Below, piece by piece: positions 1-8,545 of a DNA stretch of 64,000 nt; the stretch's first letter is position 1; every line of letters begins with the position of its first letter. The stretch comes from Leifsonia poae (GTDB taxonomy: Bacteria > Actinomycetota > Actinomycetes > Actinomycetales > Microbacteriaceae). Under the pieces are notes generated by a model. That model ran no database searches, had not been told where the DNA came from, and saw only the letters and a program-made list of their open reading frames with translations. The stretch is taken from positions 2,170,001 to 2,234,000 of the forward strand of contig NZ_JAIHLP010000002.1 in assembly GCF_020009625.1 (NCBI RefSeq), read 5' to 3'. The position numbers and the translations under genes are program-made.

Positions 1-1160
1 TTCTCGGCCAGAGCCACCACGGAGGCGCCTTCCGGCGTCGGGTCGCTGAGCGACGCCAGGGCCGCGGCCTTCACAAGCTCGATCGGCTCGACACCCTCGA
101 CCGCCGCGAACTCGGCCGCCTGTCGGTTGCCGTAGGTGATGGTACCGGTCTTGTCGAGCAGCAGCGTCGTCACATCGCCCGCCGCCTCGACGGCGCGACC
201 CGACATCGCGAGCACATTGTGCTGCACGAGCCGGTCCATGCCGGCGATGCCGATCGCCGAGAGCAGGGCGCCGATGGTCGTCGGGATGAGGCACACCAGC
301 AGGGCGACGAGCACCGGCACCGTCGGAGCCGCGTTCGCGAATCCGGCGGTCGGGCCCAGGATGAGCACCACGACCACGAAGATGATCGTCAGGCTGGCGA
401 GAAGGATGTTCAGCGCGATCTCGTTCGGAGTCTTCTGCCGGGCCGCCCCTTCGACGAGCTTGATCATGCGGTCGACGAACGTCTCACCGGGCTTGCTGGT
501 GATGCGCACGACGATGCGGTCGGAGAGCACCCGCGTTCCGCCGGTGACCGCACTCCGGTCGCCGCCGGACTCCCGCACGACGGGAGCGGACTCTCCGGTG
601 ATCGCCGACTCGTCGACCGAGGCGATGCCCCAGACGATGTCGCCGTCGCCCGGGATCAGCTCGCCGGCCGTGACGACGACGACGTCACCGAGACGGAGGT
701 CGGCCGAGGCCACCTGCGTCATCGCGGCGCCGGTCCCGGGGGCGTCGACCGCGGGGTCGTAGTCGGCGATCAGGTTGGCGACGGTCGTCGTGCGTGTCTT
801 GCGCAGGCTCGCCGCCTGCGCCTTGCCACGGCCTTCGGCGACCGACTCGGCGAGGGTGGCGAAGAGCACGGTCAACCAGAGCCAGACGGCGATCGCCCAG
901 GTGAAGGCGAGCGTGGCGGCCGAGCCGCCCGACGTCTGCTCTCCGAGGAACGGCTGGGCGATAGCGAGCACGGTCGTGAGCGCCGCTCCGACCTCCACGA
1001 TGAACATGACGGGGTTGTGCCACATGTCCTTCGGGTTGAGCTTGCGGAAGGCGCCCGGCAGACCGGTGAGGAGTTGGCGGGCGTTGAACGCCCCCTTGGG
1101 CGCCTTCTCCTCCGGCTGATGCTGTTCGCGGCCGGCCGCGGTGGTGGTGAGTGTGGACAT
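1..1160 (-). CDS. kdpB: Potassium-transporting P-type ATPase subunit B (partial, C-terminus off the left edge)
   Basis: Catalytic subunit of the KdpFABC high-affinity K+ pump, which couples ATP hydrolysis to K+ import across the cytoplasmic membrane. About 386 residues are present from an ATG at 1160. Visible are early transmembrane helices, the actuator motif TGES within a SAITGES segment, a helix containing [10 protein letters not shown], and the P-type phosphorylation motif DKTGT with the aspartate at about residue 336. The rest of the P and N domains lies beyond base 1. The start is 2 bp behind the kdpA stop, and an SD-like GGAAGG lies inside the kdpA 3' end, so translation is probably coupled. 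Family assignment is secure. Confidence 0.97.
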   Translation of the reverse strand, partial: MSTLTTTAAGREQHQPEEKAPKGAFNARQLLTGLPGAFRKLNPKDMWHNPVMFIVEVGAALTTVLAIAQPFLGEQTSGGSAATLAFTWAIAVWLWLTVLFATLAESVAEGRGKAQAASLRKTRTTTVANLIADYDPAVDAPGTGAAMTQVASADLRLGDVVVVTAGELIPGDGDIVWGIASVDESAITGESAPVVRESGGDRSAVTGGTRVLSDRIVVRITSKPGETFVDRMIKLVEGAARQKTPNEIALNILLASLTIIFVVVVLILGPTAGFANAAPTVPVLVALLVCLIPTTIGALLSAIGIAGMDRLVQHNVLAMSGRAVEAAGDVTTLLLDKTGTITYGNRQAAEFAAVEGVEPIELVKAAALASLSDPTPEGASVVALAE

Positions 1161-1162
1161 GA

Positions 1163-2854
1163 TCAGTGAAGCCCTTCCGCCAGGGGACCCAGCGCGAGTA
1201 CGGGGAAGTAGGTGAGTGCGGCGACGATGACGATCGTCCCCACGACGAGCGCGGCGAACTGCGGCCGATGCGTGGGCAACGTTCCGGCGGTCGCGGGGAT
1301 CTTGTCCTGCCCCGACAGCGAGCCGGCGAGCGCCAGCACGAACACGATGGGGACGAATCTGCCGAGGAACATCGCCGCGCCGAGTGCGGCGTTCAGCCAC
1401 GGCGTGTTCGCGGTGAGCCCGGCGAACGCCGAACCGTTGTTGTTCGCGGCCGAGGTGAACGCGTACAGCACCTCCGAGAAGCCGTGCTGCCCCGGATTGA
1501 GGATCGACACTTTCTCGATGTCGTTCCTGATCGCCGGGATGGCGAAGCTCAGCCCGGTGCCGGCGAGCACGAGCGTCGGGGTCATCAGGATGTAGAGGCT
1601 CGCAAGCTTGATCTCGCGCGACCCGATCTTCTTGCCGAGGTACTCGGGTGTGCGCCCGACCATCAATCCGGCCAGGAACACGGCGATGATCGCGATGACG
1701 AGGATGCCGTAGAGCCCGGCGCCGATCCCACCCGGAGCGACCTCGCCGGTCATCATGTTGAGCATCGTCATCATGCCGCCGAGCGGGGTGTAGCTGTCGT
1801 GCATCGAGTTGACCGCGCCGGTCGAGGTGAGCGTGCTCGTGGTGCCGAACAGCGTCGAACCGAGGATGCCGAACCGCTGCTCCTTTCCTTCCATCGCGCC
1901 CCCGGCGGCGTGCGTCGCGGCGCCGCCGCCCTGCAGCTCGAACAGGGTGAGCGCAACGAGGGACACGACGAAGATCGAGGCCATCGCCCCGAGGATCGCG
2001 TACCCCTGGCGGTTGTCGCCCACCATCGTGCCGAAGGTGCGCGGCAGCGCGAACGGGATGAGCAGCATCAGGAAGATCTCGACGAGGTTCGTCCACGCAG
2101 TCGGGTTCTCGAACGGATGCGCCGAGTTGGCATTGAAGAAGCCGCCGCCGTTGTTGCCGAGCAGCTTGATGACCTCTTGGGACGCCGCCGGTCCGCCTGG
2201 CACGGTGACGGTGCCGCCGGTGAGCGAGGTGACGTGCTCGAAGCCGTTGAAGTTCTGCACGACACCGCCCACGATGAGGATCACGGCGAAGACGACGGAG
2301 AGCGGCAACAGGATGCGCATGACCGCGCGGGTCACGTCCACCCACATGTTGCCGATCGTGCCCGAGCGGTGCGCAGCGAATCCGCGCACCAGCGCGATCG
2401 CGACCGCGATGCCGACGGCGGCGGAGAGGAAGTTCTGCACCGCCAGGCCCGCGATCTGCACCGTGTAGCCGACCGTCGCCTCGGGCGAGTACGACTGCCA
2501 GTTGGTGTTCGTCACGAAGGAGATCGCCGTGTTGAACGACAGGCCTTCCGGCACAGCCGGGAGCCCGAGCGAGTACGGCAGGATCGCCTGCGCCCGCTGC
2601 AGCAGGTAGACCAGCAGGATGCCGATGACCGAGAACGCGAGAACACTGCGCAGGTACACGGGCCAGCTCTGCTCGACCCGGGAGTCGACGCCGATCAGCC
2701 GGTAGAACCCGCGTTCGACCTTCAGGTCTTTGCGCGAGGTGAAGGTGGCGGCCATGTAGTCGCCGAGCGGACGGTAGGTGAGCCCGAGCAGGAGCACGAG
2801 CGTCGCCAGCTGGGCGACGAACAGCCAGGCTGTGACCGAGAAATCTTGGTGCAT
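1163..2854 (-). CDS. kdpA: Potassium-transporting ATPase subunit A
   Basis: K+-binding, channel-like subunit of KdpFABC, 563 residues, close to the usual family length. It is strongly hydrophobic, with about ten membrane helices and the conserved selectivity-loop motif [18 protein letters not shown] near residue 235. Other loops typical of the four repeated pore units are also present. It lies between kdpF (stop 1 bp upstream of its ATG) and kdpB in the standard kdpFAB order. kdpC and the KdpDE sensor pair are not visible and would be further left or elsewhere. Expression is expected to be induced by K+ limitation, which is family knowledge and not shown here. Confidence 0.97.
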   Translation of the reverse strand: MHQDFSVTAWLFVAQLATLVLLLGLTYRPLGDYMAATFTSRKDLKVERGFYRLIGVDSRVEQSWPVYLRSVLAFSVIGILLVYLLQRAQAILPYSLGLPAVPEGLSFNTAISFVTNTNWQSYSPEATVGYTVQIAGLAVQNFLSAAVGIAVAIALVRGFAAHRSGTIGNMWVDVTRAVMRILLPLSVVFAVILIVGGVVQNFNGFEHVTSLTGGTVTVPGGPAASQEVIKLLGNNGGGFFNANSAHPFENPTAWTNLVEIFLMLLIPFALPRTFGTMVGDNRQGYAILGAMASIFVVSLVALTLFELQGGGAATHAAGGAMEGKEQRFGILGSTLFGTTSTLTSTGAVNSMHDSYTPLGGMMTMLNMMTGEVAPGGIGAGLYGILVIAIIAVFLAGLMVGRTPEYLGKKIGSREIKLASLYILMTPTLVLAGTGLSFAIPAIRNDIEKVSILNPGQHGFSEVLYAFTSAANNNGSAFAGLTANTPWLNAALGAAMFLGRFVPIVFVLALAGSLSGQDKIPATAGTLPTHRPQFAALVVGTIVIVAALTYFPVLALGPLAEGLH

Positions 2855-2855
2855 C

Positions 2856-2945
2856 CTAGAATTTCTCCGGCTTCAGGAGGGCGTACACGAGATACGCGAT
2901 CGCGGCGACGGCGAGCGCCGCCGCCAGCAGGTTGAAGAAGATCAC
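2856..2945 (-). CDS. kdpF: KdpF small membrane subunit
   Basis: A 29-residue single-helix peptide starting at GTG and ending YALLKPEKF, the characteristic KdpF tail. KdpF stabilises the KdpABC complex in the membrane. The GTG overlaps the stop of the preceding small ORF (GTGA overlap), and a GGAGAAG ribosome site lies just upstream. The stop is one base before the kdpA ATG. A longer ORF in the same frame extends upstream, but only this segment resembles KdpF, and the ribosome site fixes the start. Confidence 0.9.
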   Translation of the reverse strand: MIFFNLLAAALAVAAIAYLVYALLKPEKF

Positions 2946-3025
2946 AGCTTCTCCACCCCTTTTCCGATCAGGGCGACGATCGCGGCGAGCGCGAGGATCC
3001 CCACAACACAAACGATGTCCAACAC
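2942..3025 (-). CDS. Small hydrophobic peptide leading the kdp operon
   Basis: A 27-codon ORF starting at GTG with a good GGAGAAG ribosome site five bases upstream. It encodes one hydrophobic helix with a short charged tail (GKGVEKL). It overlaps the kdpF start by four bases (GTGA), so the two are probably translationally coupled. It resembles KdpF in size and topology but lacks the KdpF tail. It could be an extra small subunit of the pump or a coupling leader peptide. I do not recognise a named family; the call rests on the ribosome site, the tight overlap and the membrane-peptide character. Confidence 0.6.
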   Translation of the reverse strand: MLDIVCVVGILALAAIVALIGKGVEKL

Positions 3026-3136
3026 GGGAACTTCTCCATCCGGATGCCACGCCAGGTCGGGTGACCGGCGATCGGTCCCGGCGCTCTGCCGGAACCACGG
3101 ACCCATACAACTCGGCGCGGGAGCGCCGGAACGCCG

Positions 3137-3251
3137 TCCTAACGGAATCCATACAGGGTCGGCCCGACTCCTAACGGTTTCCGATCGGAACGGCACCTCC
3201 GGCGTCTCGGAAGCGTTGGGATCCGGGCTCTGGGCGTCGGAGTTCCGTTAG
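3137..3251. promoter_or_regulatory. Repeated CCGTTAG motifs upstream of the kdp operon
   Basis: TCCTAACGG occurs twice in direct orientation (3137-3145 and 3169-3177), 32 bp apart, about three helical turns. An inverted copy TTCCGTTAG lies at 3243-3251. The repeats sit in the divergent region between the kdp operon and the gene at 3292. Spacing on one DNA face is what an activator such as KdpE would need, but no KdpE is seen in the window and the role is inferred. Confidence 0.35.
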
Positions 3252-3291
3252 CACCGGCCCGCGCCCACGCGGGGCGGCCTAGAACGGTGTC

Positions 3292-3852
3292 GTGACCATC
3301 ACCCATCTGCTCCCTTCCCTCCGTCGCTCCCTCCCCACCCCGCTCGATCGGGACGCCTGGCCGGAGTTCACGACGGCCGGCCTCGACGATGTGACCGTCG
3401 CCGGCGTCTCGCTCACTCGCCTCGCGGATTGGTGCGGCACACCGTGTGCACACACGGCGGCCGCCGTCATCCCGCACACCGGCGGCATCCCGTCGCCGAC
3501 CGAGCTCGCCTCCGTCGTCGTCACGCGCGTGCTCTCCGTGAGCACCGCCGATGACGGCACCATCGACGCCTGGGTCGACGCCCGCCTGGCCGGCTGCACC
3601 GCCGACGTCGCCGAGACCCGGCTGATCGGACGGATCTCGACGGCCCACGACACCGAAGTGCGTCTGCGTTCGGCGGGTGGACCCTCGAAACCGTCGGCCG
3701 TGCCGCAACTGGGCGGCGACCTCCGCGCCGGTGATCTGCTCGCCATACCCTGCGTCGGGGCAGCGACACTGCGCGGGATCGACCCCGAGCGTCACCGCTT
3801 CTCGCGCGACGACGACCCCGCGGCCCCATGGCCGGCGGTATGCGGGCGCTGA
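3292..3852 (+). CDS. Uncharacterised 186-residue protein
   Basis: GTG-started ORF with normal codon usage, transcribed away from the kdp operon. The product is soluble, without a signal peptide or membrane helix. It has a Cys-x3-Cys segment near residue 49 (DWCGTPCAHT) and a C-terminal segment IPCVGAATLRGIDPERHRF. I do not recognise a family. Downstream is a 140-bp gap and then a membrane protein gene on the same strand. The start is chosen as the first good codon after the divergent promoter region; an internal start cannot be excluded. Confidence 0.7.
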   Translation: MTITHLLPSLRRSLPTPLDRDAWPEFTTAGLDDVTVAGVSLTRLADWCGTPCAHTAAAVIPHTGGIPSPTELASVVVTRVLSVSTADDGTIDAWVDARLAGCTADVAETRLIGRISTAHDTEVRLRSAGGPSKPSAVPQLGGDLRAGDLLAIPCVGAATLRGIDPERHRFSRDDDPAAPWPAVCGR

Positions 3853-3992
3853 CCGGCACGCGACGAAGCGGTGCGGCCGGCGGCGGTGCGTCAGGTGGCA
3901 ATGTGTCAGGGACGCGTTAGTTTTGCGGCGGCCGACGTAAGGACTTCGCAAGGATCGGCGCCGGGCCGCGGCGACCGGCGCATCCTGAAGCC

Positions 3993-4514
3993 GTGAACGA
4001 GTTCTGGAGAAGGCTGGCCGAGGGCGGAGCGCCCTGGGGAACCGTCGACGTCACCCCCGCGAGCCGAGGTCTGTGGCGCCGGGTTCGACTGATCGTCTAC
4101 CCGCCGGGCACGACCCGCGCGGAGCGGCGTGCCCTGCGCTTCGCGCACTCGTGGCCGATCGCCGGAGCGCTGACCGCTCTGGTCGCGATGGTGCTGCTGG
4201 CCGGTGCGTGGCCGCCGGTCCTCGGGTTGTGCGTGCTGCTGCTGCTCTACCTCGCAGGCTTCTGGGTCGGGGCCCGGCTCACCCGCCTGCTGCGCGGACG
4301 GGTCAAGAGCATCATCGTCTCCACCGTCTCGGTGGGAGGCGAACTGAAGGTGTACGGCGACGGCGACCTGCTCCGCTCGACGATGGAGCGGCTGGATGCA
4401 CTCGAGAAGCGTCGCCTCGCCGGCCGCGTCGACCCGGTGGCCTATGAGGCGGAGTGGGCCGAGGTGTACGACGCGCTCCCCGGCGGCACCCCTGTCGCGG
4501 TGCGGCGCCGGTGA
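3993..4514 (+). CDS. Conserved membrane protein, DUF6611-like
   Basis: A 173-residue protein with two adjacent hydrophobic helices at about residues 53-95, a basic linker (TRLLRGRVK), and a cytoplasmic C-terminal part predicted to be helical (STMERLDALEKRRL). The overall pattern recalls a small actinobacterial family I know as DUF6611; that name is from memory. No catalytic motif is seen. The start is a GTG at 3993. It converges on the PDZ protease gene, with a strong hairpin between the two stops. Confidence 0.75.
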   Translation: MNEFWRRLAEGGAPWGTVDVTPASRGLWRRVRLIVYPPGTTRAERRALRFAHSWPIAGALTALVAMVLLAGAWPPVLGLCVLLLLYLAGFWVGARLTRLLRGRVKSIIVSTVSVGGELKVYGDGDLLRSTMERLDALEKRRLAGRVDPVAYEAEWAEVYDALPGGTPVAVRRR

Positions 4515-4559
4515 GCCCAGAACACTGTTCCGAGATCCGAGAACGGTGGTCCGAGAATC

Positions 4560-4598
4560 GAGAACGGCCGCGGAGGCGTATCCCCCGCGGCCGTTCTC
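4560..4598. terminator. Bidirectional hairpin between convergent genes
   Basis: A perfect 14-bp inverted repeat (GAGAACGGCCGCGG and its complement) with an 11-base loop lies between the stop of the DUF6611-like gene and the stop of the PDZ protease gene. There is no long T run, as is common in high-G+C actinobacteria. Confidence 0.8.
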
Positions 4599-4610
4599 CG
4601 TCGCGCAGGC

Positions 4611-5942
4611 CTAAGCGGCCGGCCCCTGGGTGAGCGTCACCGTCGCCGTCTGCGACTGGCCGGCGGAGTCGGTCCAGGTGATCGAGACAGACTGTCCGGG
4701 CTTGTCGTTCTTCAGCGCGGCGGTCAGATCGCTCGCGGAGGTGATCGCAGCGCCGTCGACAGCGGTGATCGTGTCCCCTGCGACGAGACCGGCGGCTTCG
4801 GCCGGCCCTCCGGAGACCACATCGGCGATCGGTGCACCGGCGATGGAGGCCGTGCCGGTCGAGCCGCCGAGCTGGCCGAGGCCGGAGGCGGTGCCACTTC
4901 CGGTTTCACCGGTGGGGGTGGCGGCCACCTCCACCCCGAGGAAGGCGGGGTAGCCGATGGTGACCGTGCTGCTGGCCGCGCCCGCCTCGATCTGCTGGGC
5001 GATGCCCAGCGCCGAGTTGATCGGGATGGCGAAGCCGGCCGTCTGCGACCCTCCGCTGGAGGCCGCGGTGTCGATGCCGATGATCCCGCCGTTCGCGTCG
5101 TAGAGCGGACCGCCCGAGTCGCCGGCCAGGATGTCGGCGTTCGTCTCAATGAGACCGTTCAGGGTCTCGGAGACGGCGGTCGCCTCGGACTGGGTGGTGA
5201 TCGTCTGATCGAGTGCCGCCACAGTTCCGGTCGCGGCGGTCAGGGAACCTGTGCCACCTGCGTTGCCGACGGCCGTGACGCCGTCTCCCGTGGCAACCGT
5301 GTTGCCGGTGTCGATCTTCGCGGTCGTGAGCCCGGAGGCGTTCGAGAGCTGGAGCACCGCGATGTCATCGGTGAGGTCGGTCCCGACCACGGTGGCGCTG
5401 TACGACTGTCCTGTCGAGACGACGGTGACCGTCAGCGACGTCGAATCCTCGACGACGTGGTTGTTGGTGAGGATCTCGCCGGAACTCGTGAGCACCATGC
5501 CCGTTCCGGCGCCCTCCTCGCCCTGGTACGGCATCTGCGAGGTGATCGTGACGATGCCGGCCGACTGCGCCGCCGTCGCACTGGTCCCGGAGGCGGCACC
5601 GCTGGCCGAACCGCTGCCGTCGGAACTCTGGCCGCTCTGCGCACGCTGCTGGGCGAGCGCCTTTTCGAGCGCGTTGCGCTCCTTCTCGGCCAGTGCGTTG
5701 CTGCTGGCCTGCGCCTGCAGGCTCGTCAGGGTCGAGGTCAGCGCCCAGGTGCCGCCGACCGATCCGATGCACAGGGCCGCGGCCGCGGTCACGCCGATCG
5801 CGATCAGCGCCCGCTTCGACAGATGCCGGGTGGGACGGTTCGGCGGGGTGCCAGGGGCCGGCTGCGGGGCCGTGACATTCCGATTGGTCGTCGACGCGGA
5901 CTCGTCTGCGTTCGGCTCGGGGATGACGCCGTGCTCGTCCAT
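4611..5942 (-). CDS. Membrane-anchored HtrA-like serine protease with PDZ domain
   Basis: A 443-residue envelope protease. An N-terminal Pro-rich cytoplasmic tail (1-40) is followed by one membrane helix (about 45-70), a short helical stalk, a trypsin-like domain and a C-terminal PDZ domain (about 350-440). The catalytic triad is visible: His162 in TNNHVV, Asp193 in TDDIAVL and Ser276 in GDSGGPL. Its role is likely quality control or signalling proteolysis outside the membrane. The start at ATG 5942 has AAGGA upstream; the reading frame is open for another 190 bp, but that part has no protease features. It is a single gene, separated from the upstream ABC operon by a strong terminator. Confidence 0.93.
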   Translation of the reverse strand: MDEHGVIPEPNADESASTTNRNVTAPQPAPGTPPNRPTRHLSKRALIAIGVTAAAALCIGSVGGTWALTSTLTSLQAQASSNALAEKERNALEKALAQQRAQSGQSSDGSGSASGAASGTSATAAQSAGIVTITSQMPYQGEEGAGTGMVLTSSGEILTNNHVVEDSTSLTVTVVSTGQSYSATVVGTDLTDDIAVLQLSNASGLTTAKIDTGNTVATGDGVTAVGNAGGTGSLTAATGTVAALDQTITTQSEATAVSETLNGLIETNADILAGDSGGPLYDANGGIIGIDTAASSGGSQTAGFAIPINSALGIAQQIEAGAASSTVTIGYPAFLGVEVAATPTGETGSGTASGLGQLGGSTGTASIAGAPIADVVSGGPAEAAGLVAGDTITAVDGAAITSASDLTAALKNDKPGQSVSITWTDSAGQSQTATVTLTQGPAA

Positions 5943-6096
5943 CGTTCTCGTCCTTCCGTGACCGTTCGGCTCCGAGCCGAACGTCGATCTGATGAGACGA
6001 GCTAACGCCGCGATCCCTCGGGAATCATTGGCGGACCTCATGAACCGGCTATGAATATTTGTGCTTGCTGAGTGTTTCCTTTGCCCAGGCGCACCT

Positions 6097-6125
6097 CGTC
6101 CCGCCGCCCGGTCGGCGGCGGGACG
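6097..6125 (-). terminator. Hairpin terminator of the PadR-ABC operon
   Basis: A perfect 12-bp stem (CGTCCCGCCGCC) with a 5-base loop sits 10 bp past the stop of the ABC permease gene, which ends its operon. Confidence 0.75.
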
Positions 6126-6134
6126 TGGCACGTC

Positions 6135-6899
6135 TCAGCTGATCTTCCGGCGGTAGATCACGATCGCGAAGGCGTACGCCACGATGAGGATGCCGACGAG
6201 CCAGGCCAGCGCGATCCAGATGTCCCCACCCACGGGCTGCTGGGCGAACAGCGCCCGGATGGTGTTCACGATGGAGGTGACCGGCTGGTTCTCCGCGAAC
6301 CAGGCCACCGGGCCGGGCATCGATGCGGTCGGCACGAACGCCGAGCTGATGAACGGCAGGAAGATCAGCGGATAGCTGAACCCGCTCGCGCCGTCGACCG
6401 TCTTCGCCGACAGTCCGGCGATCACGGCGATCCACGTCAGGGCGAGAGTGAACAGGATGAGGATGCCGGCGACCGCGAGCCAGGCGCCGACGGAGGCCCC
6501 CGATCGGAATCCCATGATCAGGGCGACACCGATGACCACCGCCACCGAGACCAGGTTCGCCGCGAGGGAGGTGAGCACATGCCCCCAGAGCACGCTCGAC
6601 CTCGCGATCGGCATCGACTGGAACCGCTCGAAGATGCCGCCCTGCAGGTCGAGGAACAACCGGTAGGCCGTGTAGGCGACGCCCGAGGCGATCGTGATGA
6701 GCAGGATGCCCGGCAGCATGTAGTCGACGTACGACTGGTCGGAGCCGGTGTGGATCGCGCCGCCGAGCACATAGACGAACAGCAGCATCAGGGCGATCGG
6801 GGTCACGACCGTCGTGATGATCGTGTCGGGACTGCGGAGGATGTGTCGCAGCGAACGGCCGGTCAGAACACCGGTGTCGCCGAGGACGTGGCTGGTCAT
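6135..6899 (-). CDS. ABC-2 type exporter permease
   Basis: A 254-residue membrane subunit with about six helices of the ABC-2/DrrB type. It has a short cytoplasmic N-terminus followed by the helix starting IITTVVTPIALML. The ATG overlaps the stop of the ATPase gene (ATGA), so the two are a pair. Family members export drugs, lipids or polyketides; the substrate cannot be read from the sequence. It is the last gene of a PadR-DUF1048-ATPase-permease operon. The reading frame is open further upstream, but that part overlaps the ATPase gene and is not coding in this frame. Confidence 0.92.
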   Translation of the reverse strand: MTSHVLGDTGVLTGRSLRHILRSPDTIITTVVTPIALMLLFVYVLGGAIHTGSDQSYVDYMLPGILLITIASGVAYTAYRLFLDLQGGIFERFQSMPIARSSVLWGHVLTSLAANLVSVAVVIGVALIMGFRSGASVGAWLAVAGILILFTLALTWIAVIAGLSAKTVDGASGFSYPLIFLPFISSAFVPTASMPGPVAWFAENQPVTSIVNTIRALFAQQPVGGDIWIALAWLVGILIVAYAFAIVIYRRKIS

Positions 6900-7726
6900 C
6901 GTGCTTCCTTCCGTGCGGAGGCCGCGCCAGCGGCACGGTCGTCTTCGGTGTCGCTCTCGGTCTCGGTCTCGCCGGTGTCGCCGACGAGCGCCAGGAACAC
7001 GTCCTCGAGCGAGGGCTGCTTCTCGATGTACTCCACCTTCGCGGGCGGTAGCAGCTGCTTGAGCTCGGCGAGGGTGCCGTTCCGGATGATCGTGCCCTTG
7101 TGCAGGATCGCGATGCGGTCGGCGAGCTGTTCGGCCTCGTCGAGGTACTGGGTCGTGAGCAGCACGGTCGTCCCCTGGCCGGCGAGACGCTTGACCGTCT
7201 GCCACACCTCGATGCGCGCCTGGGGGTCGAGCCCGGTCGTCGGCTCGTCGAGGAAGATGACCGGGGGGTTCCCGATCAGACTCATTGCGATGTCGAGCCG
7301 GCGGCGCATCCCGCCCGAGTAGGTGGCCGCCCTGCGACCGCCGGCGTCGGTGAGAGCGAAGCGGGCGAGGAGATCGTCGGCGATCGCGCCCGGGTTCTGC
7401 AGGTGGCGCAGCCGGGCGACGAGCACGAGGTTCTCGCGGCCGGTGAGCACTTCGTCGACCGCAGCGAACTGGCCGGTCAGACTGATCGACTCGCGCACGT
7501 CGCCGGAGTCGACGGCGACGTCGAAGCCGTGCACCGTCGCCGTTCCTGCGTCGGCTTTCAGCAGCGTCGACAGGATGCGCACCAGTGTCGTCTTGCCCGC
7601 TCCGTTCGAGCCGAGCAACGCGAAGATGCTGCCCTTGGCCACCTCGAAGTCGACCCCGCGGAGCACCTTCAGGTCTTTGAACGACTTCTCGACGCCCTGC
7701 ACCCGGATGGCGGGTTCGGTGGTCAT
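6896..7726 (-). CDS. ABC exporter ATP-binding protein, DrrA-like
   Basis: A 276-residue ATPase with Walker A GSNGAGKTT, a signature of the YSGGMRRR type, Walker B VIFLDEP and an H-loop-equivalent region (LLTTQYLDEAEQL). The C-terminal extension fits the DrrA drug-export subfamily. It powers the permease encoded just downstream. The ATG overlaps the stop of the DUF1048 gene (ATGA) and its own stop overlaps the permease start, so three genes are translationally chained. The substrate is unknown; PadR control suggests response to a toxic or aromatic compound. Confidence 0.94.
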   Translation of the reverse strand: MTTEPAIRVQGVEKSFKDLKVLRGVDFEVAKGSIFALLGSNGAGKTTLVRILSTLLKADAGTATVHGFDVAVDSGDVRESISLTGQFAAVDEVLTGRENLVLVARLRHLQNPGAIADDLLARFALTDAGGRRAATYSGGMRRRLDIAMSLIGNPPVIFLDEPTTGLDPQARIEVWQTVKRLAGQGTTVLLTTQYLDEAEQLADRIAILHKGTIIRNGTLAELKQLLPPAKVEYIEKQPSLEDVFLALVGDTGETETESDTEDDRAAGAASARKEAR

Positions 7727-8091
7727 TTCCGTTCCTTTCGCTCGGCGTCCTCGATGGCCTTGGTCAAGCGAGCGCGTTCTTTGTCGATCCACTGCGTTCC
7801 CAGATAGGACTGCGCGAACGCTTCGGCGAACTCGACCGGGTCGTCGCCGACGATGTCGCGCACCGGCGTTCCATCGACGGCCGCGCGCTCCCACAGGTCG
7901 GCCAGGTCGCCGAACATCGTGATGAGGGTGTCACCGTCGGTGATCCCGCCGTAGTACATGAAGTACCGGTGCAGCGCCTTCGCGGCGGTGCTGTACGGCT
8001 CGGGGAGCGAGTCGATGCGGGCCTTGTCCTGTCGGTACTGCTTCTTCTGTTCGAGCGACCCGACGAGGGTCTCGATCCATTTCACTGCCAT
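7723..8091 (-). CDS. DUF1048 family protein
   Basis: A 122-residue, mostly helical protein starting MAVKWIETLVGSLEQKKQY and rich in charged residues at the C-terminus. DUF1048 proteins are commonly encoded directly behind PadR regulators and before ABC exporters, exactly the arrangement here. The function is unknown; it may bind the regulator or the transporter. Its ATG is 2 bp behind the padR stop and its stop overlaps the ATPase start, so it belongs to the same mRNA. Confidence 0.88.
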   Translation of the reverse strand: MAVKWIETLVGSLEQKKQYRQDKARIDSLPEPYSTAAKALHRYFMYYGGITDGDTLITMFGDLADLWERAAVDGTPVRDIVGDDPVEFAEAFAQSYLGTQWIDKERARLTKAIEDAERKERK

Positions 8092-8093
8092 GA

Positions 8094-8444
8094 TTACTCT
8101 CCGTCTCTGTGCGGGTGTTCGATGGTGCGGTGGAGCTGTTCGATCCGTTCGGCGAGGAAGTTCCAGGAGCCCCAGAACTCGTCGAGGTACTCGCCGCCGA
8201 GGGTGTTGATCGAGTAGACCTTGCGTGGCGGCCCCTTCTCGGACGGGACTTTCGTCACGTCGACGAGGCCGCGCTGCTCGATCCGGATCAGCAGCGCGTA
8301 GACGGTGCCCTCGACGATGTCGGAGAACCCCTGTTCGCGCAGCCGCGCCGTGATCTCGTAGCCGTATGCCGGCTGCAGGGTCAGGATCGCGAGGACGATG
8401 CCTTCGAGGGTGCCTTTGAGCATCTCGGTCATCTGTTTGGCCAT
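8094..8444 (-). CDS. PadR family transcriptional regulator
   Basis: A 116-residue winged-helix repressor. The N-terminal part MLKGTLEGIVLAILTLQP, the GYEI helix and the wing segment EKGPPRKVYSIN are typical PadR features, followed by a short C-terminal dimerisation helix. It heads the operon and probably represses its own promoter, because a near-perfect 12-bp inverted repeat covers the likely -10 region upstream. The inducing ligand is unknown. Confidence 0.95.
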   Translation of the reverse strand: MAKQMTEMLKGTLEGIVLAILTLQPAYGYEITARLREQGFSDIVEGTVYALLIRIEQRGLVDVTKVPSEKGPPRKVYSINTLGGEYLDEFWGSWNFLAERIEQLHRTIEHPHRDGE

Positions 8445-8461
8445 GGAGCCCTTCCCGCCAG

Positions 8462-8505
8462 CTACTCAGTGTTGCTGACTACCACTAGATAGTAACACTG
8501 AATAG
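8462..8505 (-). promoter_or_regulatory. PadR operator-like inverted repeat
   Basis: CTACTCAGTGTT (8462-8473) faces AACACTGAATAG (8494-8505): a 12-bp inverted repeat with one mismatch and a 20-bp spacer. It lies 18 bp upstream of the padR ATG and overlaps the candidate promoter, fitting autorepression. Confidence 0.65.
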
Positions 8506-8516
8506 CGACGGCGCAA
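8489..8516 (-). promoter_or_regulatory. Candidate promoter of the padR-ABC operon
   Basis: On the minus strand TTGCGC (8511-8516) and TACTAT (8489-8494) are spaced by 16 bp, a plausible housekeeping sigma promoter. The operator repeat overlaps the -10 box and spacer. Confidence 0.5.
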
Positions 8517-8545
8517 GGGGGCGATTCTGAAGGCTCGGCGGGAGG

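Noticed and set aside
1166..2935. A 589-codon open frame on the plus strand opposite kdpA
   Set aside because: Arg/Glu/His-rich composition typical of the antisense of a high-G+C gene; kdpA on the other strand is unmistakable.
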